A stretch of 64,000 nt of DNA from Psettodes erumei (GCA_016785225.1 JAFBJZ010000882.1:412501-476500); one strand, 5' to 3'. Positions 35,001 through 49,839 are shown, counted from the stretch's first letter. Program-made: numbers and translations. Notes: a model not told the origin generated them from the letters alone.

Positions 35001-35561
35001 TGCCCTCCCGATCCCCAGCTCACATTTTACTGTTCAGTTTTGCCGTGCTCTCCTGAATGGCCACTTCCTGGCATGGAAAAGCAGCCGAGCCAATCAGATC
35101 GACAGGATGTTTCTTTTTCTGCCCTTTGCCCGCCCGGCTTTGTGAAGAGTCAATCACTGGGCTCCTCTGGTCCTCGTGAAGCGGGGCCTGGCACTCAGAC
35201 ACACAACGCTGGAGATGTGTCGTGAACACACACGCTTTTCTGTTGGGCGTGTGTGTTCCTGCAGGTCCACCGTGGAATATCTGCCGTAAATCTGGTTGAG
35301 ACGCGGTCCTAATCTCTATTGTCACTTCCACGCTCCTCCACTAATCTGCAGTTTTGCCGTGGTAATCTCTTGTCTCCGTTGGGATTTATTGTTGTGGTCC
35401 ACGAATGTCATTGCCATGGAAACCAGCTGACCCCCGCCCAATAGAGCGAGATGGGCAGGAGTGTGTCTGGTTTTTTTATTAGTCTGAATGTCATTGCGTC
35501 TGCTTAATCAAGTAGTAAATAAACACAAATGTGGAAAGACTGAAGCCAGCGAGTTAATTCA

Positions 35562-35600
<39 letters not shown>

Positions 35601-38600
35601 ATTGTCTCTCTCCCTCTCTCGATTTTTTGACTTTTGCACTCAGTCCTGTGACAGTCTCTCATAAAATTTTATCTCTCGGCTGAGGGCCAGGCCCTGAAGT
35701 TGTCGTCGCTATGACAACAATCCCTAAAGCCCATTCAGACGCCAATAAAGTTGTAAGCGGAGGAGCTGTCGTGCGCGTGTGTGTGTGTGTGTTTGCTTGA
35801 CTCACGCAGCTGCAATAATTTTAGTCTTTTTTTTGCCAGAATTAAAAAACAAAACAGTTGGTGGGTTTAACATCTTCCTGGTGTGGCTTCATTATTATTT
35901 TGCTTTCTTGTGGGATGTAAAACAGGGTTGCAAAATGTTGCGGGGGCCAAGAACATGTTGATGTAATGAAGTATGTGCCTTGTGTGATGAAGATTCTCTG
36001 GGGGGGTGTTTGCGAACAGGGAAAGATTGTGGACTGATTGGAAGTGGGACGCTGAAGGGGAAGTGACTCCCATACGAGCCTCCTTTTGGATGTAGCGAGG
36101 AGCGAATCCCACGCTGTGTGTCCATTTGTAATCTGGCACACCAGGCTTGCAGCTCTCGCCTCCGTCCATCCATTTTCCACCTCTCTATTTCTCTCGCCTC
36201 CCCCCCGTCTTCCCGTTTTCTGCCCTCCTTTCATGAGCAAGCGCCCCCAGGGAGGCAGAGCTGCGAGCGGGGGGAGTCGGGAGAGGGTGGAGGAGGAGAG
36301 AAAGCGGCAATGACAGTTTGTAGGACAGGCTTGCGCTGAGAGAGGTGTTGGAGGAGAGGAGCGAGGGCGAGAGGGAGACCGAGGCAGGGGGTGGAGGCCA
36401 GGCAGAGGTTGAGGAGGAGGAAAGGAAAGTGAGAGCGGGAAGAAAAAAACGGGAGGTGAGAAGAAGCGGAGAGAGCGACAGAGACAGCGGTAGGTAAGGC
36501 CTCATTTAAGCAGTCGTTGCAGTAACGCTTTGAAGGTCTGAGAGCTGCTCAAGTTTTCGTCTTTGGTGCTAATCTACTGCTGTGACACTACATCCATCCA
36601 CTGAGAGCAGACTGCGTTAAATGCATGTTTGGCCCGAGCAAACAACAAGATCGCCACGCCGACCGAAGCTAAAGCAAATACTGATAAAGCTGCCCCCGGT
36701 GGCGAGCGGCGAGCGAGCAAACGCGTCCCGATAACGATATGGCGAGCGGGCGCCGGGAGGAGGGGGGGGACCGTAACCGCGGCGCTTGAGCGGCACGCTG
36801 CGTGAATCCCGGGGACAAAAAACCAAAAACCCTCCTGACGGTAGCTGCGGAACACGTGACAACGCGCAGGAGGCGAGTTTGTGACACGGGGTCGTCGAAA
36901 AAGCACGTTTAGCTCAAGTTTGACCTCATTCATATGATGCTACACAGATGGTTTCGCTGCCATAAACTGTTAAGTGCGTTTATGTGTGTGTATGTGTGTA
37001 TATATATATAGGGGCAAAGCTCTGTAATGATGCCACCGCAATTGTTTATGAGGACTGTGGGAAGAAGAGGGAAAGAGGAGGGGCGCCGGGGGAGGGGGCG
37101 ACATAGTGCGAGCGGGCGATCGGGGGGCGGGGGGGTGAAGGGGGCGTGGGGGGGCGGAAGAAAGGGATTGAGAGAGGAGAGGGACGAGCGCGGCGGTTTA
37201 GTGAGCAGGCGGAAGAGGCGCCCGGGGCCAGAGAGTAGAAGAGAGAGATAGAAAGAGATGGGGGGGGGGTGAAGGGAGGGAGAGTTGGGAAAAGTTGGGA
37301 GAGAGGTTGAACAAGGTTCCCGGTGTTACACAGTTGTAGAGAGAAAGAGAGAGAGAGAGGGCCAGTGTAAAGGAGGACTAAGCGGCCGTGACGAAAATCT
37401 TGCAAAAAGCTGCCAACTGATGCCAACTCTCACACACAAAAACACACGCACACGCACACGGCTAGCCCGTCTGTTGAGAGCGGAAGGAAGTCGGTAGCCA
37501 GTAACGAACCTGTCCTGACGCCTTTTACTCTGGAGTTGCGCCAACGGAAGAAGGAGGCGCCGAATCGAACGCCCCTTGCCCACGCGCGCCAGGATACCCG
37601 AAATGTTTCTGGACCCAGGTCCGAGGCCCCCCCTGCGCCGGTCGGTGCCGAGGCGGATCAGCGCGGGCGAATTGGCCAGAGGTCGTGCCGCACCCTGCTT
37701 TGGCTGCGACGGAAGGAGGAACGGCGCCCAAACAGCTTTCCCACCCCCCACGCTCATGTTGCAACTAAAACGCGGTTCCTTATTTCGACGGAGAACAGGA
37801 GTGTTCCACCCCTGACCGCTCAAAGCATCAAAACGCAGACAAGTGCATCTGTGGTTCTGGTCTTTGAGCGGGCTTTGACAAGGAGAAGAAAACGTAACGC
37901 GATATCACCGGGATTTCCTCCTCGCAGCAGATAAGCGGGGAGCCTTTTGCCTTTTTGTTCTCCTTGTCTACACAAGCCCATGTGTCGCCTCTCTGATGTT
38001 CGCGCACACACACCTCTCCGCAGCCTCTCCTCCTCCCCGCCCTGCCTCATTAGCCTACCATGCGTAAGGAGACCTGTTCTATTTTTAACCCCCACCCCCG
38101 CATGCCGCTCCGTTGTGGACGTCCTCTCTCATCCAAGGTGCGCGGTGCAGAAAATCAGAGCATCGGCGAGCCGGTTCGGAGAGCGAACTTGCAGGTGACG
38201 CGATGAAAAAAAAAAACCCCAGAAGGGTCGCGGCGAGGGGCGGTGGAGGGGGTTCCGGGTGAGAAAGAGTCAGAACGACTGATAGGACAAAGGATGACAA
38301 GGAGTTCATCGTGCATGAGTCATGCCTAAACCTCAGCCCGAAGCTTGGCGTGAACACACACACACACACACCAGACTTAAAAAACAGGCCGCGTGCGCAG
38401 GTAGACACCCCCGAACGCGCAACGCTGCACATCCCGAACTCTGCTCGCCCTCAGGACCGACGTCACGCTGAATAGCCGCGTCTGCTGCCGCGATCGAGCG
38501 CGATGGGACAGCGCCGCCAAAGACATTCGGGCTGAGGAGCGCGCGGCCGCGGGGTAAACGCCAAATGACTCAGACAAGAAGCGACCGTGCGCGGCCGCAC

Positions 38601-41600
38601 GTAACCAGCTGCTGACCCAGATGAAGCGCGCCGGGTGACATCATGACATCCTGAAACTCTCGTGTTTTTCTGCACTTCGGTCAAAGAGAGTTAAGAGCTA
38701 ATGTTGCAAACAGCCCGTGACCTCATGTGCGAGCAGCTGTGAGACGCGATCAGCTGACTTACGTAACCCCAATGTGTTTTGATTTTGGTCGTTCGTTTGC
38801 TTCCACCACACGACTGAGGTACCTCCAGCTCCACGTCTGGTGATATCCGGACGCGTTGTCTTTTACCTGCTGTTCGTTTATCGCACCCAGAGCTGGAGGC
38901 CGCGGGGCTCATTTATAAAAGATACTGCAGACTCAAATCCAAGTTGCATGCAATAAAAAATTTATGTTTGTGCCAAAGCCAGTGGGGCAGTCAGACATAT
39001 TTTTCCCCCCGCGCTCTTTCATATACCAGCAGCAAAGATTACTATCGCAGAATATAATTCTGTGTTTAGGTGAATCCTTAAATATAATCCAATGAAATAA
39101 TCCCAGAATCAAATATTCACCAAAATAAATGTGGATAAAGCTGTGATTTTTTTTTTCCAATCCAGTGCTCCTCCATCGCTCTCCTTTTCTCTCCCCGCAG
39201 GTTGACCCGTCACCATGACAACAGAAGCGGGCTCTGAGACGGAGGTGAAGGAGAAAGCGGAGGAGTCGGCTTCCCCGCCGGACCAATCCGAGAAGGCGAC
39301 AGAGGAAACCCAGGAAGTGGCGAGCGCCGAGGGAGAGGAGAAGGAGAAGGAAAAGGACAAGGCGAAAGAGGGGAAGGAAGGGAAAGGAATCGCCCGATAC
39401 CTGCCGACATGGCTTAAGAAGCAGAAGTCTCTAAGCCAGGTACAGTCACGTCACGCTGTCCTCCTCATATTTAAATAAAAAATTATTTAGCAGAAAAAAA
39501 ACATTTGATTACCTGGGAATACATTCATACATATATAGGTAGGGCTTTTAATGTCCGTGCTGTTTGCTCTCGTGTTCTCCCTGACCCATGAAGACCTCCC
39601 CGACCAAGGAGGGCCCGCCCACAGAGGAGGCGGCGAGCGCGGCAGCACAGGAAGAGGAGGGGCCCGCCCCCGAAGTGAACGGTCACGCAGAGGAAGTGGA
39701 AGAGAAGGAGGCGGCGGAGTCGGAGGGAGTGAAGGAAGAAGAGGCAGAGTCTCGCTCCAACGCCAGCGCAGACACCGAGGTACTGGCCGTACACGTGCCG
39801 CGCCCCCCCCCACCGCCAAGTGCACGCACTGCTCCCATTGGTCGGCAAAATGCATCTCATATGTTTCATTTATATAAAAACTGTAGCTGTACCGTGTACT
39901 GCTGTGTACTGCTGGACTTCTTGGCAGGCGCTGGAGTCCTGTCATCACCGTGAGGGGGGCCAGGCAAAAAAAACAAAACAAAAAACAACAAGCCAAGAAA
40001 TAATCTGGCAAACCCAGCTGCATTGTTGATCATCTCCCCGACGCGATCGAGCGCGTTTCCCGAAGCCGTTCCGTTTGCGCGGCGCCGCTCGGGTTAGTAA
40101 CTGAGCGGATGGGTGAAGCCGTTACCGTTACCCCCCCCCCGTAGCCGTGAGAGGCGCGGCGCCCCGGAAAACGCGCTTCCCCCCCTCTCCTTGCGTGGAC
40201 AGCTCCCAGCGGCGGAGACGTTTTCAAAACTGCCGCTCGGCCCCCGGAGAGGGGAGGGGGGTGGGGGAGAGAAGGAGCGCACGCCGAGCCCGCTCTCCCC
40301 TCGCGCGCAAACGCGTAAACGGTTCCATCCGGCGATCGCATTAGGCCTCGCGGGCCCACCCAGTGACATCAACGGTCTCGGCCGTCGGGGCCAAGAGAAA
40401 CGCCCGCCGTTTCTGAGAGCGCAGTCAGACTGCGAGGGGAATTACACGGGGCAGAGCGGCAGAGGAAACGCTGTTTTCCCTCTTGACGGGTTTTAGGTGA
40501 TTTCCTTCACGCTACCGAATGCGAAGACTTCATCAAGAGGTGCCGAGGCTTTTTACGCGGCCGGCCGCAGCGGGAGACCCTGTGCGCATCTGTGGTTTGA
40601 CATTATCTCCCCCCACCCCCACCCACCCACCCCTCTTTTCTCTCTCTCCCATTTCTCGTCAGCCCGCCAAGGAAGAGAAGGTGGACGAGAGCGCGGAGAA
40701 AAGTCCAGAGGAGACCAGGGAGGCGACGGAGGGAGAAGGGCTGCAGCAGCGGCAGGAGGAGGAGGAGAAGAAGAAGGAGGAGCAGGAAGGAGAGGTGCAA
40801 GGTGAAGGGGAGGGAGGAGGAGGAGGTGGAGGAGGAGGAGGAGGAGGAGAAGGCGGCGAGAGCTCCATTTTCCAGTCTCCCCTTCGCCTGGTGAGGAAGA
40901 CCAAGATGAAGCTGGTGGTGTGTCACGTGACCCTCTTGGACGGGACCGACTTCAGCTGTGAGGTGGAGGTAAGCGAGCATATCTACGGGTGGGGGTGGGG
41001 GTAGTATGTCCTGGGAGTTGCACAATGCGCCCCACACAACATAACGCTGGTAAGACTCGCAGCGAATTACGCCAATTTCCCCGCCCGCCCGCCCAGCAGC
41101 TGTCTGATAAACGGAGCGGAGTTCTGGCCACGTCCCAATGTTTTTCGTTCGGCGGGACTCTCTGTGGACAGCCCCCCCCCTTTCCCCAGTGGCCGCCCGT
41201 CAGCTGACCGACACCCGTTCCTCCCTCGCTCTCACCCCTCCAAGCAGGATTTTGTCTGACGAGACTTTCGCCAAATCGTATTTCTTCCCCCCCGTGAGCA
41301 GAAGAACCTGTGGCAACGGCGCTTGGGAAAACTCCCGCAGGTTACACCGGACCAACGGGGCACTTTCATTAAGGCCGAGCAACTCCCAAAAGACTCGCTG
41401 GAGAGCAATCTGTTGTTGTCGATGCGTAAATTATTGTCTCGTGGAGAAATATAAGAAAACGCCAAAAATAAGTGTCGGGGGACTCGCGGGAAAACGGGCA
41501 AGTTTCAGAAGAGGCGGCTTGACACAGAGTGGTGACGCATCGTCCTTCTTATGCTCCCTTTGTCAGTCAAGTAGGCCGCACGTGAGCGCCAGTATGTCAG

Positions 41601-41627
41601 TGATGTAATCGCTAATAGGATCAGATC

Positions 41628-41663
<36 letters not shown>

Positions 41664-41801
41664 ACAAGTGCCGGGGTATTTAACTTTCTGACTCATAGCG
41701 CAGTTGCGGGAGAAGCACCCGCTGTGTTTGTTGGGCGTGGTCTTGAGGGGGTGGGGGGGTTAAATGCAGAGCACGCTGCGGGTGCTTGTCTGGTGGGTGA
41801 C

Positions 41802-41857
<56 letters not shown>

Positions 41858-42498
41858 CCTGGCAGATTATGGGGGTCCAGATTAGTGTTCCGCATCTGCT
41901 ACTCCACAAAAACACGTGTCCGAGAACCCCACCCCACACACACACACACACACACAGTTTGTGTTCAGTTTATTAGGGGTTCCAATTCACGTGTGTGTGT
42001 TGTTTTGTTTTATGGGGTTTTTTGTCATTATTTTCATAACCCGGGGACAATGTGGGTTAGGGTTAGGGGTTAGGGTTAGGGGTTAGGGGTTAGGGGTTAG
42101 GGGTTAGGGGGTTAGGGGTTAGGGTTAGGGTTACGGTTAGGGTAAGGGTTGGGTTAGGGTTAGGGCTAGGGTGCACATTTTTGGCCGTAGCGCTCCTTGC
42201 GTTCCCAAGCCTGCTCCCGTTCAGTGGGAAGCAAACCCAGAATAGCCACGATGCAGGTCCCTGGTTCACTGCCACCCCTCGACAGAACCGTGAGCTTTTT
42301 CCAGATCTAGATTTTCCCATTTGATCCCGGGGAACTTGAACCTGGCGCCCGCATCGACCACGGTGAAAACCCGCTTCCTGATCCATCCGAGCGCCAACGC
42401 CCAGCGGCGTGCCTGCGAGTGTCTGCGGCCGTTTGAACAGTGGCCGCTTTGTCTCGCAACAGATAACGCTGATACTGCAACCAAGTGCTATTGTCCTA

Positions 42499-42536
<38 letters not shown>

Positions 42537-42634
42537 ATCCATCCCTCCCTCAGCACGCTGGCATAGTTGGGTCGCGAGAGGGAGAGATGCACAATGCATT
42601 CCAGAGATTAAATTTTCTCTCTCTGCCCAGCCGG

Positions 42635-42665
<31 letters not shown>

Positions 42666-45600
42666 ATGCCACACATGCACAGACACACAACAGCTTTCTC
42701 CCCCGACTCCGTCATCCCTCTGTCTGACGGCACCAGACTCACCCTCGGACTCGAAACAGTCGTAGCGCCTTTAGCGTGAACCTCGGCCAGACTCCCTTCA
42801 ACGGAGGGGGGGGTGTCTCCGTGTCACACGGTCTTAATGCGGTTTCGAAGAATTCCATTGGCATAGCTTTTCAGCGGGATTTAGGCGCCGCCCACCTCAA
42901 ACACCGTTCCATGCAATTTCATGACATCTCACTCAGTCCAGTGGCGCACTGGACGCAGCTGCTTTGGGTTTGACACAGAGCGATTCGTTTACTGCCTTTC
43001 GTTTACGTAGGAAAAACAAGACGCACCATCACATAGTTGCGTACCTGCTCATGATTATGTTCATGTGGCTCCTTGGCTTTGGATCTTGCACTTAGAACAC
43101 GGGGCTCAAACCTCATTCATCTTACAAGCTCCAAAATTAGAACTTATTCTCCCTGCACATTTGGTAAAAGCCCGAAAAAAAAAAGTTTCCTTCCTCCCAT
43201 TTAACATGCTGGATCTCTGCAACCGCCTTCACAGTGTCGGACACTCATCCATAGGCACTGCAGTGCCTTCCTCGGAAGCACGCTGGCACAGACGCGGGCA
43301 CCCCGAAAGGTCACATTCTCGCATTCTTCGGGCGGTGAGAATGCGGCTCCGATGTTTTCGGCCGTCCGGGCCCGGCAGAAAAACGCACTCTTTCATCCTC
43401 TTCCCCTTCCACTTCCACCACGCTCCCTACCCGTCTGCGAGCCCCGTCTGCGCAGTGGCGCTCTGGCTGTCTGCGCACCAGCGAAATGTGCCTTATTTCA
43501 TCCCCCCACCACCCCACCCCACCCTCTCTCTGTCTGACCTTCTGTCTGTCGAAAGGTCGCCGTTGTGCGTTTGAGCGCGCGCACGGATGTGTGCGAAATG
43601 TCACTGTCATAGCTGAGCGTGGAGGATTTTATGGCCAAGTGCTCCCGCTGGAATCGCGAAGGAATGCGTCGCCCAGAGACGGATGGAGAGGCCGAGGAAA
43701 AAGAGCAGGAGAATAATGGAGCAGATGCAGAAACAGAGATGCTTTGATTGAGAGCCGTGGACGAGACTGAGCTTTTCAACTTTTTTTTTCCACCGGGTGC
43801 TCATATTACCCCGTCCTTTTTCTCAAGTTCTGAGTTAGCACCCGAGACCTGTCGCCCGGAAGCCCGACGTAGTAGCTTTCAGTGTTTTGGTGTTGTGCGA
43901 TGCACAAATTTTAATATTTGTCTTTTGAATCTCTCTCGCTCTACAGAAACGCGCCAAGGGCCAATACTTGTTCTTTAAGGTGTGCGAGCACCTCAATCTG
44001 CTGGAGAAAGACTACTTCGGCCTGACGTACAAGGACAGCCACGAGCAGAAGGTACGTGTCCGCGGCGCATACGCGGGATGTGCTGTAAGTCACGGAAGCC
44101 TGTAGTGTACACACTTGTGCAGACGCGTGCGTCTGGATAGTGTCCCGCGAGGGTTCGTGACAAAGTTTAACTGTCCTCTGGCTCTGTCTCTGCTTTGCTC
44201 ACTCCAGTGCTGGCTGGATCCCACCAAGGAAATCAAGAGACAGATTCGCAGTAAGTTTCATTTTTCAGAATCGCGCATGTGGTCGTGTGCCGCGTTCGTA
44301 GCTGTGCCAGTCTGCCCGTCCAATCCATCCGTCCAGCCATCAGCAGCGCCAGGGGGTTCCACCCTGGCAAAGGCCCCAACTCCTCAACCGAAAAGGCAAT
44401 GAATAAAATATAAATATTCAATTAATAAGCTTAAAGCGCATGGCAGTCGAGAGCCGACAAAGCCGGGGACACCTGAAACCGAGCGACGGCAGCCTGGCAT
44501 CGGGGGAGAGCTCACGGGAGTGCGATCGCTCTGCTTCATTATTCATCAACCGTCCTCAATTTGTGAGAAAAGCAAGGGCGTGGCATCTGGTCTGCCCTCC
44601 ACCGACAGCCACCAAGGGCGTGGCGCGGGCGCTGGAAAGTGTGCCCTCGGTTCGTGCTATCACCCATCGTTTTGGACTGTTCTTTTTTTTTTTTTTCAAA
44701 ACAGGCTTTCAAACACAGCTTGAAACTCCCAAGTTGCACTTTTAAAGGAAGCGTGTAATTTTGGCTCATAAAGGGTTATTTTAGAAATTAGCACATACCA
44801 GGTAGTTAGAGTCCGGGCGTGTTGAGGACCCGGCCTGCGCACCCGACACATCCGCGGGGTTCGTCGCCGCGCATCTCACTGTGTGTGCGAAATGTTTACA
44901 CAGGAAGCGAAGGCGAGAGCGTGCGGGCGTTCTTACGCAGGTTGGACGCCTGCGTGCAGACACAAATAACAGGTTTGACACCGCTCGGCCCTAAACTACC
45001 AGCAGTTTGCGCTCGGCTCTGCGTCACTGCACACTCGGCTGGGATGTAAACATTCCCCCGTGGGGAGTTTTTTTTTTTTTTCTTCATGGGTCAATGAATT
45101 ATTTTGGAAAGGTGGAGCTGCCGCCTGTGTTGCATCCTTAAAAGTTGGGGGGGGGGGGGATAAGGGGAAAAAAACTGAAAAAAAAAATTAGGTGGAAAAA
45201 GTAGGTGAAGTATGTGATATCAGAGTTAGACTGAGAGCCAAAGACAATTCAACTTGGACCAGAAAAAACAAAACAAAAACGAGGCCCTCTGAAGTCAAAC
45301 AATTCCCGCTGCAAGAAATACCATGCGTGCAAATTCAGCAATTGAAGCTGCTCAAGTGCGACTGAAGAGCTTCGCTTTCAGTTTGCCGTAAATCACGCAG
45401 TCTCAGACGATCTGCCCGTTTGCTCCCGACAGGGAAAGTGAACCAGATCGGGCCCGCCGCCCACCGCCCACCGAGTTCTTTCTTACAGATAACGGGAGCG
45501 AGAGTCGGCCTCGCCCTCCGCTTCATGCCTAATTTCACTGGAAGCCGAGCAGAAAATCTGAAGAGCCTGGGCTCGGTCCAGCCGGCGGACCTCTGCTCCG

Positions 45601-46708
45601 CGTGAGGCTGTTGGTAATGATTAACAGCGGCGCCCGCGCTCTTCCCGTAATCACGAGAACTGTCCGTCTGTGTAACTTTTCCAGCCTGTTTGGCTCACTT
45701 TGGTTCTACGTTGAGAGCCGGCACGCGGATAAGAATGACTTTTACCACTTGAAGGCAATGAAGGGAAGAGCCCGAGCCGACAATTCGGATCGTGCAAAAG
45801 AACCGGAAGTTAACCGATGCGACATTTTACGGGATCAGAAAATTAAACTCTCTAACATTTAGTGAGAAAAATATGCTTTGTAACGAATAGCGCCCCCAAA
45901 AAAGGGGCGGGGTTAGGGCAAGGTGAGGAGAAACAGCTCATATGAAGGGAATATGAACCGAAGCAACTTGGACGGGGAGAGGTTGGAGGGACGGGTGATT
46001 AGCGGTGCGCGGTTGTGCAGAAAGAGCAAAATTGTCACGAGAGACTCCCCGAGCACTTAGCGCCCGCCAGCGAGACGTCCAGGCTCAGTCACACACACAC
46101 GCACACGAACCAGGAAACAGGAATATCCGCTCTCAACGCTTTTCGTGGTTTAACTATACGTTTACGACGAGTGACAAAATAGTAGCCGTTGGGGAAAAAA
46201 ACAAAAACAAACATCTTTTCCTTTTATCGTGTGCCGCTCCCCCGGGATGCAACCGCAAAGAGGCTGTCTGTTTGTGAGGATTTATCTCTGCGTGGATGTG
46301 CATGTGACCTTGGCGGGTGGGGGTCGTGACGCGACGCCAGCTTCTCCCCCGCTCAAATTTTTCCGGACGACGCAATCTCCCGCTTTCGTCGAGTGCGGGC
46401 AACGCGTCGTGCGGCGACAGGCGCGGCAATGACAACAGGAAACTGGAGCCAAATGGAGATCGAAATGACATTAGTGCTGCCGAAAAGGGAAACCAGGAGA
46501 CGCAGTGGTGGTGATATTGTTTCTGACGACGGCGACGAGGATGATGATGATAAAGATTACTGCGTGGTGTTTGGTCACGCTACAACGAGGTTACGCAACA
46601 CCGGATCTGCTGTGTATTTGCCGGTGCGTGTGCGTGCGTGATGTACCAGGCTTAGTCCCTCCTAAAAGCTGTTCTGCATTAGTGGCCCTCGCTCGTTTCT
46701 CCCTCTCC

Positions 46709-46768
<60 letters not shown>

Positions 46769-49700
46769 TGGGCGGGGGGATGGACGGGGCTGGACAGGAC
46801 GACGGATCGATCGGCGTGTGGAAGCGCGTGCACCGACCCGATCGCAATGCTGAGAGGAAAATCAGTCGCCCTGACTAACACTCTCCCTCCCTGCAGGTAA
46901 CAACTGGCAGTTTGCGTTCAGTGTCAAGTTCTACCCCCCCGACCCCTCACTGCTCACCGAAGACATCACCAGGTATACACACACACACCCGCACGCTAAC
47001 ACACCTCAGAGACGCACCGATGTTCACTCTAAATGCTTTAATTGGCTCTCCGCGGCCGTTTGGGGAAATGGAACACAAATATCGAGTGAGTGGTGACGTC
47101 ACCGCTCATTCGTGGTGGCGTTTGTGGCCTCCTGCCAAAAGCAGATCTTATCGGCCTGCTCTCCTTTTTCCTTTTAGCTCTGTCTTTGGTCTCCACCGGC
47201 CTCCCGATAAAACGCCTGACTCTGTGTACGCTCGGCCGCCTCATGTCCGCCGGCTTGTCGCTAACGCTGTCTGCCCGCCATTTGGCGTTGGGCAGGTAGC
47301 ATACAGATGGTTTTTACAGAGCCTGTTTATGCATATGCACACACACACACACACGGGGGGGGGGCATGCTCCAAGCACACAGCGTTTAGCCTCAAGTGGA
47401 TGTCTAATGGAGCGAACAGCTTCTCAGATGGTGCGAGCTAAAGGCTAATTGAGGACGCGGAAACGCGCACTCGCCAAGGTGCCTGTTTCAAAGGCAGATT
47501 CATTTGCGGCTCCGCGGCTGTTTTTCCGTGCTCCGGTGTCGATCCGCATAAACGCAGCACGGTCCTGGGGCGATATTCTGCACAGCCCCTGAAGAGAATG
47601 ACTGGGCCCGTGCGGCTAAAGTGACTTTAAATGACGTTCCTCTGCGGCCAGGGCGGGACGTTTCCCAGCACCCAGAGGTGTCCGGATGCGTCGTTCACGC
47701 GGGCGGTTTACTGCCGAGGAGAGTCGGGAAGCCGCGTGCGCGTTACGCAACCGGTGCATGCGACGGATAAAACGCGAGGTTCCGACAAGCCGGCGTGCGC
47801 TCAGAAAAGTATACAACAAACACGGCACCAACAAAGACATTTAATCCGCACCAGCTGACCTCGTGCTTGGGCCTCGCAGGAGGAGACGCGGTTTGCTCTG
47901 TCGCCGGATTTATTTCAAAGAGAGGATTAGAAAGAGTTTTCTCTTGTTGTGAATGGACTCAGATTCAACTAATTCCGTCGCTTTTTTCCCCGTAGGTACC
48001 TGCTGTGCCTGCAGCTCCGTGAAGACGTGGCGTCCGGCCGGTTGCCGTGCTCGTTCGTCACCCACGCTCTGCTGGGGTCGTACACGCTGCAGGTACGGTA
48101 CGGCGGGCGAGCAGCGCCGTGTCGCTTGTCTGCCGATAGGTCTCGGCAGAGACAGGAGAACTGACTGTCCTCTGTCGGCTCGCAGGCGGAACTGGGCGAC
48201 TATGACCCCGACCAGCCGCGGCCTCTGGACTACGTCAGCCAGCTGACCTTTGCGCCCAATCAGAACAAAGAGATGGAGGAGAAGATTCTGGAACTCCACA
48301 AGTCCCACAGGTCCGAGACGACGTGGTCGTGTTGTCCAAAGTAGCAGTGAACAACGATTATATTTGACATTTTTTGCCATTAAAAGCTCTAGATTTTTTC
48401 GTATGTCTGTAACGCCTGTGGTAAAGGTGTATGTATTATACATTATTATGGATTTATTTCAAACTGTTCTTAATCCGAGGATGTTTGTAGTAATATACCT
48501 GTGCGTCTTTTCTGCGTTTAGGGGAATGACACCAGCGCAGGCCGATACCCAGTTCCTGGAGAACGCCAAGAAGCTGTCCATGTACGGCGTGGACCTGCAC
48601 CACGCCAAGGTACAAACCAAGCCTCCGCTCCTCCTCTGGGGACATCTGGGGATTAACAAGAGTTTCTTTTGATGTGGGACAAGTGTGCTGGTGTGTCTGT
48701 GTATCTGTGTGTGTGTGTGTGTGTGTGTGTGTCAGCTGTGCAAACACTCAGGGAGGCCATTACCATGGGAACAACCGGTCTCTCTCACTGGGATAGCAGG
48801 TCATCCGCGGAGTGCGCGCATGTTTCCATGTGTGTCTCAGTAGGCTCGCGCCTGTGTGTGTGTTTGTGTGTGTGTTTCTGGAGATGGAGGAATATGCATG
48901 AGAGAGTGGAAAAGTCTTTAAATATAAAGAGGGGATGTGGGACCCGGGACACGGGGGGAAGAGACAAAGGAGGCCGGAGCGGGACGGGGACAAATTCCTA
49001 AAGGACAGAAAGAGGCGAGTCCCCTTTAAGGGCACGCTCCACTTGTTTGCAACGCAGAGGCAACAGAACCGCGGGGGAAAAGACGAGAGCAGCGGAGCGA
49101 GCGTTTCAAATGTTGAAAATCTCTCTCTTTTTTTTTTTTTTTTTTACAGCATACCAATGTTGTGGGAATCCAAGCAGCGGATCTATTTCTGTCCTGTGCC
49201 ATTAATACATTGTGCAGGTTTCGTAACCCCCGGAGATCCGCGCTGTCATTTTAAGAACATTAAGATTTTCTGAATCACGTTGAACAGACGCTGATATTCT
49301 TCTGAGTTTAACTGAAATCAAACGTCTCGCCCGTTCTTGGTTGTGTGCGAGGCCTTTTCTTGGGTGGTCTTTGCTAGCGGGACCGTGTCTTTTAACTGCG
49401 TCAAGACCGTATCATCACGGACGCGACATTGCTTTGCTTTCAGTTTATTTCACTTCATATTATTTATGTCTCTAGGTATTTAGTCGGAATCGACCCGCAG
49501 TTTTGCATCGTAGCTTGCGATGGCCTTTCATCCCCGCGATTAAACGTTGAGTAATATTGAATAAACGGAGACCCGCCCCTGCAACAGACGGCTGACGTTG
49601 CCGTGGCTTCCAGACCGAGCGACTCGGTGATCGTGATCACAAGCAACCTCGGCTTCAAACGACGCACGCGGCGTTTGATCGGGAGGCGAATTTCCCGCCG

Positions 49701-49803
49701 CACCCGCTCTGTCCATCTTGGCCGTGCTGTGTCCGAGCACCCAGATCGATGGCGAGCTAATAGCATGGCCGGACATGTGACCCCCCCATGTGGAGCGTGC
49801 CCG

Positions 49804-49839
<36 letters not shown>

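Larger units (their letters stand above)
27570..39200 (+). other. epb41l2 intron 1, about 11.6 kb
   Basis: This intron is CpG-rich and purine-rich in several blocks (27.6-28.4, 30.1-33.6, 36.2-37.5 and 40.0 kb side). It has a long GT microsatellite (32029-32091), a CT run (35568-35597), a YY1-type motif (30311-30320) and a possible alternative non-coding exon ending at 36493. Many long open frames here arise from GC-rich low complexity and have no protein-like similarity. Confidence 0.6.
40969..43946 (+). other. epb41l2 intron, 3.0 kb, repeat-rich
   Basis: This intron contains GT (41631-41660), CA (41804-41852, 42504-42532, 42640-42665) and telomere-type repeats (42054-42172). Confidence 0.85.

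Noticed and set aside
42054..42172. Reading the TTAGGG repeat as a chromosome end
   Set aside because: Exons of the same gene lie on both sides, so it is internal.
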